Made by a program: the position numbers and the translations under genes. Shown here piece by piece: positions 22,529 to 33,295 of a DNA stretch of 64,000 nucleotides (the stretch's first letter is position 1; every line of letters begins with the position of its first letter). Source of the stretch: Lumbricus terrestris (lineage: Eukaryota > Annelida > Clitellata > Crassiclitellata > Lumbricidae); NCBI GenBank assembly GCA_949752735.1, contig OX457036.1, positions 92,245,368 through 92,309,367 of the forward strand, in the 5' to 3' direction. The notes beneath the pieces were generated by a model that had not been told where the DNA came from, searched no databases, and worked only from the letters and a program-made list of their open reading frames with translations.

Positions 22529-22690
22529 ACCAGCTGTGGACAGCTCCAGAACTCATAAGAATCGAGGAGGATGAGCGTCCTTTGTATGGAACCCAGAAGG
22601 GAGATGTCTATTCCTATGGGATCATACTACAGGAATTGGCCACTCGCAATATTCCCTTTGTTAACGAAAGAAAAACCCTCACTGCAGTCG
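22529..22690 (+). CDS. Gene A exon 13: kinase homology domain, activation segment and alphaF
   Basis: The acceptor is atgttag|AC and the donor is GTCG|GTCAGT. It reads [18 protein letters not shown], then [27 protein letters not shown] and [12 protein letters not shown] are signature sequences of guanylyl cyclase pseudokinase domains. Confidence 0.95.
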
Positions 22691-22948
22691 GTCAGTTGTA
22701 CTTTTTACTTCTTTGCTGTAGCTATCTTTATTCATAGATTGAGTATTCGCATATCACGAATATTAAGATTTTCAAATATTCACGAATATTAAAACTGCCA
22801 ATGAATATTATATTCGTAGAACAATAGGCCTATGTTCTTTGAAGAAATTCTTTATTCTTAATTCTAATATTGTCATTTATTAAAATGTTTAACTTGTACT
22901 GAATGAATTGTACAATTTTGAGTTAGCCTACATTTAGGCCTGTATCAG

Positions 22949-23079
22949 TGTAGTGAGAGGGGAAATCGGCGATGGTTTTTATTACTGTGTAACTATGTAC
23001 TGTTTTATGACTCTAATTTTCATTAACAGTAGGCCTAATTATAGGCCTAGATCGTTTCTGTAATAGTCATTACCGATTA

Positions 23080-23149
<70 letters not shown>

Positions 23150-23684
23150 CAGAGAGAGACAGAGAGAGACAGAGAGATGCGATGGGCGGGCAATTGATGC
23201 ATGTAGCAGCGTGCCCAGGGTCCAAAGAGGGATGATTGACAGATGAAAGAAATGGGGTTAAGAAGGAACGCGACAGGAGAGGAGGGATCATTCGCCGGGG
23301 ATCACTGACGGTAGAGCATTGACCGCAGCGAGGCGAAGGGATCACTCGCGAACGAAAGGCCAGCATGGACCCGGAGAGCTAGTGTATAGCATCTCTTAAA
23401 CGGGTGCCTTTGAAGATAAAGGCCTGGAGCGAGCGAAGTATCGAAGAATAGTTTTATGACAAGTGTAATCGCTAGTTTGATTGTATATATGATGTAAATA
23501 CGTGAAATCGATGATAACTGTCACCAAGAAAGATTGAAAACTGTTTCTGTTCTCCGTGCAATAAACGATTACCCACGTGCCTGCGAAGAGCATAAGACCC
23601 CCGAAGACTCTGCCACTCTTCTAATTAGCACCGCTCGCCACCAAGACTGGAAGATTACGGTCAACAATCTTCTCTTCCAGTACA
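22949..23684 (+). repeat. 5' LTR (736 bp)
   Basis: It starts TGTAGTGAGAGGGG and ends TACA. It contains a (GA)n array at 23081-23175 and an AATAAA signal at 23560-23565. It is longer than the 3' LTR, mainly because of the GA array. Confidence 0.95.
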
Positions 23685-24335
23685 TTGTGCCAGCTGGGAT
23701 TTTGTTCGAGATTTCAGAACTTCAACGCTGCTGATCTCAGACAATTTTTAACGGAGCAGAGACTTTGTGCGACGACAGCAACGATTGAGAAAGAGACGAA
23801 CAGAACGACGATTCAACGGAGAAGACAGCGGGAGAAGAATTCAACGAAGAACGAAGCGGAACATCGATTCCAGACAAACGGAGAAGCAGACGTGAAAGCG
23901 ACGTTTGACGGTGGACGATTTGGCGGACTCCACGAGGACTTATCTCATTGGACGCGGCGGCTTCTTCGGAACTACACGTCCGGAGAGATTGGTGACAGGA
24001 GGACAACAACTGATGCAGTACAGACCGGGCCTGGCGAAACCTATACAGCGGTGCGGCGGATTCTTCGGAACTACACATCTGTCTGGTTAAACGGGTGAGC
24101 AGGAACCAGTTTGTTCAGTTGTGGTTGCGAATGGTCAGTGTGTGTGATTGATGTAGCCTAAGATGCTGTGAAGTTTATTTTATTGTGAGAGGAGTCTGCG
24201 AACGTTTGAATTACTGTTAACGCGAGAAAGACTGCTTTTGAGTCTATTCTGTTTTGTGTATTAGTTTTGAAGGTCAATTGAACTTCTTGTGTTTTTGAAC
24301 TTGTTTGTTCCTGTACTGTGGTTCTTCCGTTCATA
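23685..24335 (+). other. Leader of the LTR retrotransposon
   Basis: This non-coding leader between LTR and gag has a short direct repeat with the core TTCTTCGGAACTACAC at about 23960 and 24060. I could not assign a tRNA primer-binding site directly after the LTR. Confidence 0.6.
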
Positions 24336-26158
24336 ATGTTCGAGAGAATGAAGAAAGCAGAGTTGCAGGAAGAGTGTAGACAGAAAGGCATAGATTGTGA
24401 AGGCCTTGATAAAAAGGCCATGATCCAAAGTTGAAGGAAAATGAGGAGGCATCAGGTGGTTACGATGGATTGGATGAATATGAAGATGCAGACCAGGCTA
24501 GCATAGGCCTAAGCGAAAGCCAGACGAGGCTAGAACTAGTTCAGGCAGAAGAAAAACGCTCGCGTGCAGAAGAGAGGCGGTTGATGGCGGAAAAGGAAAA
24601 GATGACGGCGGAAAAGGAAAAGATGACGGCGGAAAAGGAAAAGATGCAGATGGAACTGGATCTCTTGCGTGAAAAATCAAACCTGGGTTTACTACAGCCA
24701 AACCCTTCATTTTCTGTTGGTGACCCCGTTGGTCCTTCGGTTTACTCTAAGCTACCAACCATGCACGAAGGCGAAGATATTGTGTCCTATTTCCATGCTT
24801 TCGAGAAAGTATCTATTCTGCAGGGAATTGAGGAGAACAAATGGGCTAAGCTACTTCCGGCTTTGCTTAACTCGACAATGCGTGTGCATTATAACAGACT
24901 TTCTTTTGATACCTGTTCCAACTACAGGGAAACCAAACGTTCACTGCTCGAAGCATGTAGACTCACTGCCAAATTTTACTTGGATAAGTTTAAATGCATG
25001 CATAGAACAGGGAAACAGTCTTATATGCAATTGTTGGGTGAGCTGAATGATGTGTTTGATTATTATCTTGAATGCAAAGAGATAAACGATTTTGAATCCT
25101 TAAAGGATGACATAATCATGGAGAGATTACGAGAATCTCTTCGAAGCGATTGCCGTTATTTTATTGAAGCACGGAAGCCTAAAAGGGCTGCTCAAGTGGC
25201 TGAATTTGCAGATTTACATTTTGAATGCACAATGGAAGGTCGCAAAGCTAGCCAGGGTGATCAAAAACAGAATAACAGGTTCAGAGCGCTCAATTCTGGT
25301 CACAAGGTAAACCCTTGGGAGCGAAGGTCCACTGGAATGGACAAAGAGTCATTTGCAGATAGCACCAATGATAGACCGCGAGATACGAGTGCAAGACCAA
25401 TGCATTCTGGATATGGTAATCGAGCAGATAATGGATCTCAGGCCCATAACCGAAATCACAACAAGTCATGGCCACAAAAGCAGGGACACGCACGAGTTAG
25501 ATTCGTAAAACCTGGTTCGAATCTGGGGAGAGTTATAGATTACCAGAAACGATTTATTGTGCCTTTGTTTGTAAATGATCGTCCAGTTGACGCGCTGAGG
25601 GACACCGGGGCCCAGGTTACGCTGGTTAATTCTGATCTTGTGAGAGATAACTCGTCTGCCATGAGGGATCCCATAACTGTGCAATGTGCTTTTGGACTGT
25701 TAAAATGCATTTCGACTTGTGAACTTGAAATCAGCTCCCCACAATTTGGCACAGATCGCATTGTAAGGATCAAAGCAGGGGTGGTGAAGGACCTGCAGGT
25801 GGACATGCTCATCGGTCATGATGTGTTTGTAAATAACGCTGACTTAATTGATCCCGTTAGCTCCCGTAAAGCTGATACGCCTAATGACATTTCCCAGGCT
25901 TACATAGCCACTAGGAGACGAGATTACGGACCGACTAATCGACAAACCACCAGGGCCATAAAACCCTCCAAAGCGCTCGAACCGATCAACGGGGGGCAAT
26001 GTGCGAACGATGGGACGGGAGACGGGACGACGACCGTAGACGGACCAATTAACGACTCCTCTGGAGAATTGATAAGCCTGTCACTTGAAAGGCCTTCAAC
26101 AAACAACACATGTCCTGCGGAAGGAGATACCATCAAAGATTATCCATATCGACCATAA
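24336..26158 (+). pseudogene. gag: Retrotransposon Gag plus protease (frameshifted near N-terminus)
   Basis: The frame open from 24431 gives 575 codons: a charged coiled coil (about 38-85, with repeats of AEKEKMT), a capsid region with a SCAN-like helical segment (about 160-265), a basic Asn/Arg/Ser linker without a CCHC knuckle, and an aspartic protease with DTGAQ at 391-395. The natural start is probably the ATG at 24336, which opens a SAP-like helix motif (KAELQEECRQKGID). That frame stops at 24432 and the main frame continues one base off, so a single-base loss or a programmed shift lies near 24430. The frame ends with TAA at 26156-26158. Confidence 0.85.
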
Positions 26159-26283
26159 TTGACCTATGCTCCGATGAAAGGGAGGCTCATGAGATGGGAG
26201 GCGATATCCCTACCGTAGTGAATACGCCGGCGGGCCATAGAGACCCGACCAGCGAAGAGGAGGAGTCGGTACCCCCCGCATAA

Positions 26284-29151
26284 AACGGGGCGTGCACTTC
26301 ACCAGGTCATAAATCTCCGTCAGTAGCCGATGAATGTGTCTCTGATCGTTCACAGGACGAAGACAGAAACACTTTGAAGACACCCGAATCAGATAACTTC
26401 AAAAGGGCACAGCATGAAGACCCTACCTTAACGGAATCGTTGAAGTTAGCGAGGGAGGGGGACAGCAGATATTTAATCGAAGAAGGCTTTCTGTTTCGGA
26501 AAGGTAAACCGAACCAAGCAGAGGACGAAGGAGAAGGAGGACGTAAGCAATTAATGGTACCGACAGGGTACAGATCAAAGGTCTTACAGCTGGCTCATGA
26601 CTCCGCGTGGGGCGGGCATCGAGGCATCCATGCCACTTCAGCGCGTATCAGCAAAGCGTTCACCTGGCCGACTATGACAAGCGACATTCAGGCTTATGTG
26701 AGATCATGCTCAGAGTGCCAATACACGGCTGGTATAAAGAAGGCTGATAGAGCTCCTTTAATCGAGGTTCCCATAATTGAAACTCCGTTTGATACAATCG
26801 TGATCGATGTAATGGGACCAATGTGCATAAAGTCATCTTCAGGGAAAAGATTTGTCCTAATCATCGTCGAACAAGCAACGCACTGGATGGAATTTATTCC
26901 TCTTTCTAATGTAACTGCCAAAAGCATTGCCAAGGCACTAGTCGAGACTTTTGCTCGCACAGGAATTCCTAGGTTCGTAAAATCAGATAATGGGACGCAC
27001 TTCAAGAACCAGCTTGTACGAGGTCTAGAAGACTTGCTTGGAATCTCACCAGTTTTTTCGACAGTCGACCATCATGAAACGGCGGGAAGCGCCGAGCGTA
27101 TGATTAGAGTTTTGAGAGAAATGATGAGAAAGGTTATAGATGACGACCCGCGTTCATGGGATCAGGCTCTTCCATTTCTGGCTTTCAGCTGCAGGCAGAT
27201 ACCATCAACTGTCACTGGTTTCTCGCCTTTCGAACTGCTATATTCACATGACGTCAGAGGCCCACTGCAGGTCGTACAAGATTCGTGGACAGGTCAACTA
27301 CACACAGCCTCCAACAAGAGAAGCGTTGTCGATTACCTGACGATGACACAGAACCACCTTAGGAAATGCCTAGAGTTAGCGACAGAGAACGCGAAGAAGG
27401 CACGTCAAACAGAGAAGGCTTATTATGATAAGAAGTCAACAAATAGAACGTTGGAAATTGGACAAGAGGTCTTGCTACTCCGGCACTCTACAGAAGACAA
27501 GCTACTGGCTAGATGGGACGGTCCTTTCGTCATAACGAGAAAATTATCTGCGGTCAATTACGAGATAATGACGGAGAAGGGTCCTAAGACATACCATATT
27601 AATTTTCTCAGGGTGTGGCATGCAAGGGAGTCAGATCCCCACATTCCCAGAGTGAATGTCATTCTGACAGCCGAACCATGTGAAAACGACTTCGAGCGGC
27701 TTGGCTACATTGATGACGAAGATCAAGAGGACTCCGAAGAGTTAAACGTTTGCGATGAAGGATTATCTGAAGAGCAACGACAACAGCTGAGAAAGCTAGT
27801 GCACGAATTTAGTAATCGCTTTACTGGAAGGCTAGGAAGGACGACGTTGATCAAGCATTCCATCAAGCTAAACACCGATAAACCAATCGCACCGCGATAC
27901 TACAAAATCCCAGAGAGTTTGCGCGAGCAGGTAAACGAGCAACTGCAGCAGATGATAAATGATCAAATCATCGAGCCTTCAGAGTCACCATACGCCTCTC
28001 CCATCGTCTGCGTAAGAAAAAAAGATAATTCAATTCGCATATGTGCAGATTTGAGGGGGGTCAATGCCATTAGTGTCTCGGATGGATACCCAGCAAGTGA
28101 CATGAGAGGGATTTTGGATAGGGCTGCAGGGGCAAAGTTCATAACAGGTCTGGATCTGCAGCAAGCGTTTTTCCAGGTGGAGCTCGACCAGAAGAGTCGA
28201 CCATACACAGCGTTTAAAACGCCTTTCGGCTTATATCAGTATACAGTCATGCCAAATCGAGCGAAAAATTCAAGTAAATGCTTTCAGAGATTGGCAGATA
28301 AGATACTAAAGGGCGCTGAAAATTATGCAGCTGCTCACGTTGACGACTTCATCGTATTTTCAGCCACATGGGAGCAGCACTTAGAACACATCCGGGACGT
28401 CTTGACAAGGCTGAGAAATGCCAATCTCACAGTAAAATTGAAAAAGTGCCAGTTTGCACGAAAGACAATAAAGATTTTAGGACACGTGATCGAGGACGGC
28501 TTCGTGAAACCTGACCCGGAAAAAGTCACCGCAATCTCCAACTATCCGGTACCAAAGACTAAGCGTCAAGTCAGGGCATTTTTGGGCATGGGAAATTTTT
28601 ATAATAGGTTCATAAACAATTTTGGCACCAAGGCAGCGCCTCTGACAGAGCTATTGAGAAAAGACCAGCCCGATAAGATCAAATGGACAGACATTGAAGA
28701 CAACGCATTCCGAACACTAAAAACAGACCTGACGTCAGACAGAATGCTGATACCACCAGACATTAAAAAACCCTTTGTTTTGCGCTGTGACGCAAGCGGT
28801 TCTGGGATTGGGTCGGTTCTTGCCCAGATAGATTCGAATGGCTTAGAACGTCCCATAGGGTATGCAAGCCGTAAACTGATCGAAAGGGAGACAAAAATGA
28901 GTACGGTGGAACGAGAGTTGCTGTGCATAGTCTGGTCCCTTAACCACTTCCAACAATTCACTTTTGGCGCCAAATTGCAGGTTTTCACGGACCACAATTG
29001 CTTAAAATGGCTCCAGACCATGGCAAATCATAACCCTCGCCTCACAAGATGGGCGCTTTCGATCCAAAAATATGACCTTGACATTAATTATGTACCGGGA
29101 AAGCACAACTCTATGGCAGACGGGTTATCTCGGTCATTCATAACCAATTGA
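26284..29151 (+). CDS. pol: Pol: integrase, reverse transcriptase, RNase H
   Basis: The frame is open from 26284, just after an in-frame TAA, with no obvious ATG start. Residues are counted from 26374. A zinc-binding H75-H82/C112-C115 motif is followed by the integrase core D145, D205, E241 (exact D,D35E spacing) and a GPF segment near 383. Reverse transcriptase follows, with catalytic D594 and D657-D658 in an HVDD box; the preceding B motif reads MPNRAKNSS instead of the usual MPFG. RNase H carries D806, E846, D873 and D916. Between gag and pol are 125 bases with stops in both relevant frames, so pol expression needs a shift or is broken. Confidence 0.93.
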   Translation, partial: NGACTSPGHKSPSVADECVSDRSQDEDRNTLKTPESDNFKRAQHEDPTLTESLKLAREGDSRYLIEEGFLFRKGKPNQAEDEGEGGRKQLMVPTGYRSKVLQLAHDSAWGGHRGIHATSARISKAFTWPTMTSDIQAYVRSCSECQYTAGIKKADRAPLIEVPIIETPFDTIVIDVMGPMCIKSSSGKRFVLIIVEQATHWMEFIPLSNVTAKSIAKALVETFARTGIPRFVKSDNGTHFKNQLVRGLEDLLGISPVFSTVDHHETAGSAERMIRVLREMMRKVIDDDPRSWDQALPFLAFSCRQIPSTVTGFSPFELLYSHDVRGPLQVVQDSWTGQLHTASNKRSVVDYLTMTQNHLRKCLELATENAKKARQTEKAYYDKKSTNRTLEIGQEVLLLRHSTEDKLLARWDGPFVITRKLSAVNYEIMTEKGPKTYHINFLRVWHARESDPHIPRVNVILTAEPCENDFERLGYIDDEDQEDSEELNVCDEGLSEEQRQQLRKLVHEFSNRFTGRLGRTTLIKHSIKLNTDKPIAPRYYKIPESLREQVNEQLQQMINDQIIEPSESPYASPIVCVRKKDNSIRICADLRGVNAISVSDGYPASDMRGILDRAAGAKFITGLDLQQAFFQVELDQKSRPYTAFKTPFGLYQYTVMPNRAKNSSKCFQRLADKILKGAENYAAAHVDDFIVFSATWEQHLEHIRDVLTRLRNANLTVKLKKCQFARKTIKILGHVIEDGFVKPDPEKVTAISNYPVPKTKRQVRAFLGMGNFYNRFINNFGTKAAPLTELLRKDQPDKIKWTDIEDNAFRTLKTDLTSDRMLIPPDIKKPFVLRCDASGSGIGSVLAQIDSNGLERPIGYASRKLIERETKMSTVERELLCIVWSLNHFQQFTFGAKLQVFTDHNCLKWLQTMANHNPRLTRWALSIQKYDLDINYVPGKHNSMADGLSRSFITN

Positions 29152-29499
29152 AGCTGTTAAAATTATACATGCATGTGTAGTGTATACAGTTCAAGATCTG
29201 AAGTTTGTATAGTTAAAAATTCGTGTATGAGTCATATTAAGCGCTAACCAATTGCTATTATGTTTAGTCTCATTGATATTACTCGTCGTGTGTTTGTTTG
29301 TGTTTTATGTTGTAGATTAAATCACTTAGGGACTCGTGTTATAGCCAGCCTGGCGACGTCGCGAAACAACGGTGAAAAGACATTAAGATAATTGCCGTTC
29401 GACGATTGCCTGTGCTCTTGTAAAACCTCGTCGACCCGTGACGAGCTCTCCTTAAAGAGCCACCTGCACGACGTGCTGATGACACGATTCTCGTGCCAT

Positions 29500-29520
29500 C
29501 AGCTAAAGAAAGTGTGGTGA
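29500..29520 (+). other. Polypurine-tract-like site before the 3' LTR
   Basis: AAAGAAAGTGTGGTGA abuts the 3' LTR, the position of the second-strand priming site. It is purine-rich with a few T interruptions. Confidence 0.6.
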
Positions 29521-29669
29521 TGTAGTGAGAGGGGAAATCGGCGATGGTTTTTATTACTGTGTAACTATGTACTGTTTTATGACTCTAATTTTCATTAACA
29601 GTAGGCCTAATTATAGGCCTAGATCGTTTCTGTAATAGTCATTACCGATTAACCAGAGAGAGAGAGAGC

Positions 29670-29703
<34 letters not shown>

Positions 29704-30242
29704 CAGAGAGAGACAGAGAGAGACAGAGAGATGCGATGGGCGGGCAATTGATGCATGTAGCAGCGTGCCCAGGGTCCAAAGAGGGATGATTGACAGATGA
29801 AAGAAATGGGGTTAAGAAGGAACGCGACAGGAGAGGAGGGATCATTCGCCGGGGATCACTGACGGTAGAGCATTGACCGCAGCGAGGCGAAGGGATCACT
29901 CGCGAACGAAAGGCCAGCAAGGACCCGGAGAGCTAGTGTATAGCATCTCTTAAACGGGTGCCTTTGAAGATAAAGGCCTGGAGCGAGCGAAGTATCGAAG
30001 AATAGTTTTATGACAAGTGTAATCGCTAGTTTGATTGTATATAATTATGATGTAAATACGTGAAATCGATGATAACTGTCACCAAGAAAGATTGAAAACT
30101 GTTTCTGTTCTCCGTGCAATAAACGATTACCCACGTGCCTGCGAAGAGCATAAGACCCCCGAAGACTCTGCCACTCTTCTAATTAGCACCGCTCGCCACC
30201 AAGACTGGAAGATTACGGTCAACAATCTTCTCTTCCAGTACA
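29521..30242 (+). repeat. 3' LTR (722 bp)
   Basis: It is nearly identical to the 5' LTR. It differs in the (GA)n length, a 6-base difference near 30040 and one substitution at about 29920. The polyadenylation signal is at 30118-30123. Confidence 0.95.
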
Positions 30243-30859
30243 ATCAGTAACTGATAATAGCTTTAATAGATTTATTGTTAAAAACTTCAAGGTCTTTGCT
30301 GGGTCTGGCCAATGTGGCCATGCGGCATTCATATCACATTCAATACTTAATGTTAGACACTTTGTCTGACTCCTGACCATCCTCCCCAACTGAAAAGGTG
30401 CAGAGCCACCGATGGCAGTTGGCAAGTAGCAGCAATAGTAGGCTAAATTAGAAATAAACTTTAACTGCGTATAATTGTAACTGCAAAGTTATAAAGTAGT
30501 TTTATATCAGTGTAGCAGGATGAGTAAATATAAATGCCAACGAAGGAAATAATAGTGCCAGATTACAAACAAAACTTATCCCGTTCTCAGCATAATAAGC
30601 GCATTGCAGATTTGAATTCAGCCTTGCCCTGAATGCAAGTGAATGTCATGGAGACCTGCAGAAACTAAAACTGACTTAGGGCCAACCGGATAGCATTGCG
30701 GTTTGGATGGTTCACTTTAATTCGTTAACGAATATTTACGAATATTAAGCCCTGAAGTCACGAATACTCGATCTATGCTTTTATTGTATTATGTTAAAAC
30801 GTTTATATAGTGCCTCTAATAAGGTATGTATTTATGTATTATATATGAGCATATGTTTG

Positions 30860-31062
30860 TTATAGCGGCCCTTCAAGATTCTTACTCAGAGGCACTCCAG
30901 GCTACAGCGCAAAGATTGAATCAGGGCTTCATGCAGATGCGCATGAACAATTACGAGTGAAGCACTTGCGAAAGGTCCATGCGGGGCAGCTTGAGATAGG
31001 TTCGAACCCACAACCATCTTGTGCAAGGCACCGAACATACCCCGACATCACCGTGCCCTGTT
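30860..31062 (-). mobile_element. tRNA-derived SINE (GGGGCGCGG family)
   Basis: On the minus strand it runs from GGGCACGGTG through GGTTCGAACC (box B) to the tail motif AGTAAGAATCTTGAAGGGCCGC. It is more diverged than the other copies. Confidence 0.65.
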
Positions 31063-31094
31063 AAGCAGGTCTTTATTATACTCTATTATACGAC

Positions 31095-31172
31095 TAAGTT
31101 GTTTGTACAGGTGGTTAGTATACTGAGTGTCAACTCGGAAATATGAGGTTCGAATCCCACCAGGTCAGGAAA
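31095..31172 (+). other. tRNA-like remnant
   Basis: GTGGTTAGTATACTGAGTGTC resembles a D-arm/box A and GAGGTTCGAATCCC resembles box B, but the acceptor stem does not pair. It is probably a SINE head fragment. Confidence 0.35.
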
Positions 31173-31706
31173 ATATTTTTAGAGTTCCACTTCACTAGTA
31201 TATGTAAACTATTGATATTTTGCAATAAGGGAGCCCCCTAATTAAAAGGCTAAGAAAATGAAAGTAATAATATACTGCGTCTATTCTTTGTGTATCTGTA
31301 CATTTCTTATAAATAATTATATTATCTTACTCACAGTCGCTACATCAAATCAAGTCTGCAATAGCCAAATTATCTTGTGGGTTCCGGTGTCAGGTCAAAA
31401 TCTGGGGAAAATCAAGCCAAAAATAATATATTCTAAGACATTTGCAATAAAAAAGTTTTCACCTGTAACTTCAAAATGTTTTACTGTGAAACTCTAAATT
31501 TACAGGTAATGACCATTTTTGGAGAAACTATGTTTAATACTTTGCATCGAGGCATTTCCTATGTAGGCCTACTAGATAATAAACTTCCTGTGTCACTGCT
31601 GCCTGACTTATACCATAAAACATGCAATCTAATAATTATAATAATTTGAGACATTGCTAGTTCTCTGATGAGCGTTAATTACTGTTTGTCTTTGCTCATT
31701 GATCAG

Positions 31707-31881
31707 ATATTCTCGCAAAGGTTACCGTAGGTGCGATCTTTCCGTTCAGACCTGAGGTTCCGGAAGTTAAAGAAAGCGAGGAGTGGCACAAGCTGATGGT
31801 CATCTGTTGGCATGAGGATCCAGAGGAACGGCCAACATTCAAGAAGATTTCACTGGCTGTCAAAAAGATGGGCAAGGGAAT
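31707..31881 (+). CDS. Gene A exon 14: C-lobe of kinase homology domain
   Basis: The acceptor is attgatcag and the donor is GGAAT|GTAGGT. It reads DILAKVTVGAIFPFRP, then LMVICWHEDPEERPTF and LAVKKMGKG. 'CW..DPE.RP.F' is the conserved final segment of the pseudokinase. It lies about 9 kb from exon 13 because of the retrotransposon. Confidence 0.95.
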
Positions 31882-31936
31882 GTAGGTACATTCTAATTCT
31901 TTGTTGCAGTTGTCATAGATGCTTTCGTTCATCACA

Positions 31937-32026
31937 TGTATGTATGTATGTATGTATGTATGTATGTATGTATGTATGTATGTATGTATGTATGTATGTA
32001 TGTATGTATGTATGTATGTATGTATA
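31937..32026. repeat. (ATGT)n microsatellite
   Basis: About 90 bp of ATGT units directly abut the 3' end of a minus-strand LINE fragment, so the array probably grew from its tail. Confidence 0.9.
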
Positions 32027-32425
32027 TGAACATTTATATAGCGCCTTACAATAACCTCACGAAGGCGCTTAACGCAGCTACCGGGCAGTTCTGAACAAGT
32101 GCGACTTAATTAACTTTGAGAATGTTTCATGGGAAACACGCAACGCAGCATCACGAATTGCCAAAGGAAGACTGTTCCAGTATGAAGGTCCAATACACGA
32201 GAAGGCGCGGTGTGTCCGCATCACTGTACGGGAGCGTGGGACTATCAAGTCCCCACGAGTCGCAGAGCGCAGAGACCGACGACCTGGTTGGCTGGAGACG
32301 GGAATACAAAGTTCCCGAATGTATTCTGGCGCCAGGCCAACCACTGACGCTCGTCCCATAACGATGATCTTGAATATCGTTCTGTCCACGACCGGAAGCC
32401 AGTGCAGCGTGTCACCAGATACATG
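32027..32425 (-). mobile_element. LINE 3' fragment with RT C-terminus
   Basis: The minus-strand frame includes APEYIRELCIPV, RSLRSATRGDLIVPRSRT, RAFSCIGPSYWNSLPLAIR and FSKLIKSHLF, the standard C-terminal signature of CR1/L2-like reverse transcriptases. The tail motif GGCGCTATATAAATG follows. Confidence 0.85.
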
Positions 32426-32796
32426 TAATGCGCCACTCGATGTCTCTTTAAGCCCCTTCTACTTTAATATGTGCCTTCTCACACCCACTTGCCAGAGTTT
32501 GTGCATACATCAATGCACTTCCTATAGCGTCTTTTAAGCGCCTCATAAAAGCGTTGTAAATATAGCTATGCCTGGTCAGTCTTTTTTATCTGATTTAACC
32601 AACTTCGATCTGCTAAATGCAGTGTCTCTGTTAACAACAAAGATTTAAAGTTCTATTCCATTCATAATTGGCCACAGGTCTTTTCATTCTACATCACAAG
32701 ATTTTCCACATTGCAGCAGGAAACCCTGACCATGTGGAGCAAATTTGGAACAAACTGCCATGCACACCTTTGTGAGCATGCAATAGATACGGTGCT

Positions 32797-33040
32797 ATTT
32801 TTGTGGGGCGCGGTGGTGTAAGGTGGTGCCTTTGAGCCGGAAGTTTGAGGGTTCGAATGATCGAATTTATCTTAAGTCGCCGTGCAGGGACCACGAGCTT
32901 GCACTCACAATAATTATTGCTCAAGTGCTTTCGAATGAAAATTCGATTCAGTAAAGATATGCATGGTAGTTTGTTCCAGTGTTGTAGTGAACGCCTCTAA
33001 GTAGGTCTTGAAGGGGCGCTATAGTAACTGCTCATACACA
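32797..33040 (+). mobile_element. Full-length tRNA-derived SINE (GGGGCGCGG family)
   Basis: The head is GGGGCGCGGTGGTGTAAGG, box B is GGGTTCGAATG, and the 3' end is CGCCTCTAAGTAGGTCTTGAAGGGGCGCTATA. The 3' end matches the LINE tail at 53978-54020. Confidence 0.8.
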
Positions 33041-33154
33041 CATACATTATTAATTTAGTTTTTGTTGCTGCTATTGTTACCATAATTATTTTAAAAAAAT
33101 TATTCTTATTATTTTTCATCCATTATGTGTGCTTTGATGAATGTTGGTAAATAG

Positions 33155-33295
33155 GACAATCAACATAATTGACAATATGCTGGAGAAGTTGGAGAAGCAC
33201 ACACAGGACCTGGAGATTCTCGTGGCTGTACGGACGAATGAACTGAATGCAGAGAAGAAGAAAGTCGAGTCACTTCTGTACAACATCTTGCCTAG
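33155..33295 (+). CDS. Gene A exon 15: coiled-coil linker
   Basis: The acceptor is gtaaatag|G and the donor is CCTAG|GTGAGG. It reads TINIIDNMLEKLEKHTQDLE, then VRTNELNAEKKKVESLLYNILPR. This is the dimerization helix between the kinase homology and cyclase domains ('NIIDN', 'LV..RT..L..EK.K...LL..ILP'). Confidence 0.95.

Larger units (their letters stand above)
22949..30242 (+). mobile_element. Full-length Gmr1-type LTR retrotransposon
   Basis: This 7.3-kb element in intron 13 lies in the same orientation as gene A. The 5-bp target duplication ATCAG is exact at 22944-22948 and 30243-30247. LTRs start TGTAGTGAG and end CCAGTACA. Order is LTR, leader, gag with protease, then integrase, reverse transcriptase, RNase H, LTR. 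Integrase before reverse transcriptase is the Gmr1-clade arrangement, unlike other Ty3/gypsy elements. LTRs differ by one substitution noticed plus length changes, so insertion is recent. Gag and pol each carry a break, so this copy may not be autonomous. Confidence 0.95.
22733..30777. mobile_element. MITE-like element hosting the LTR retrotransposon
   Basis: CATAGATTGAGTATTCG at 22733-22749 and its near complement CGAATACTCGATCTATG ending at 30777 form terminal inverted repeats. Both ends also carry several 'cgaatatt' words. Without the 7.3-kb LTR element the host would be about 750 bp. The flanks look similar (tctttatt / cttttatt) but the target duplication is not exact. Confidence 0.6.

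Noticed and set aside
23070..24098. ORFs in the LTR and leader (for example 23070-23366, 23685-24098, 29642-29920)
   Set aside because: They arise from GA repeats and the leader and have no retroelement domain.
31258..31497. 79-codon ORF before exon 14
   Set aside because: AT-rich intronic sequence, no similarity, and it overlaps no plausible splice unit.
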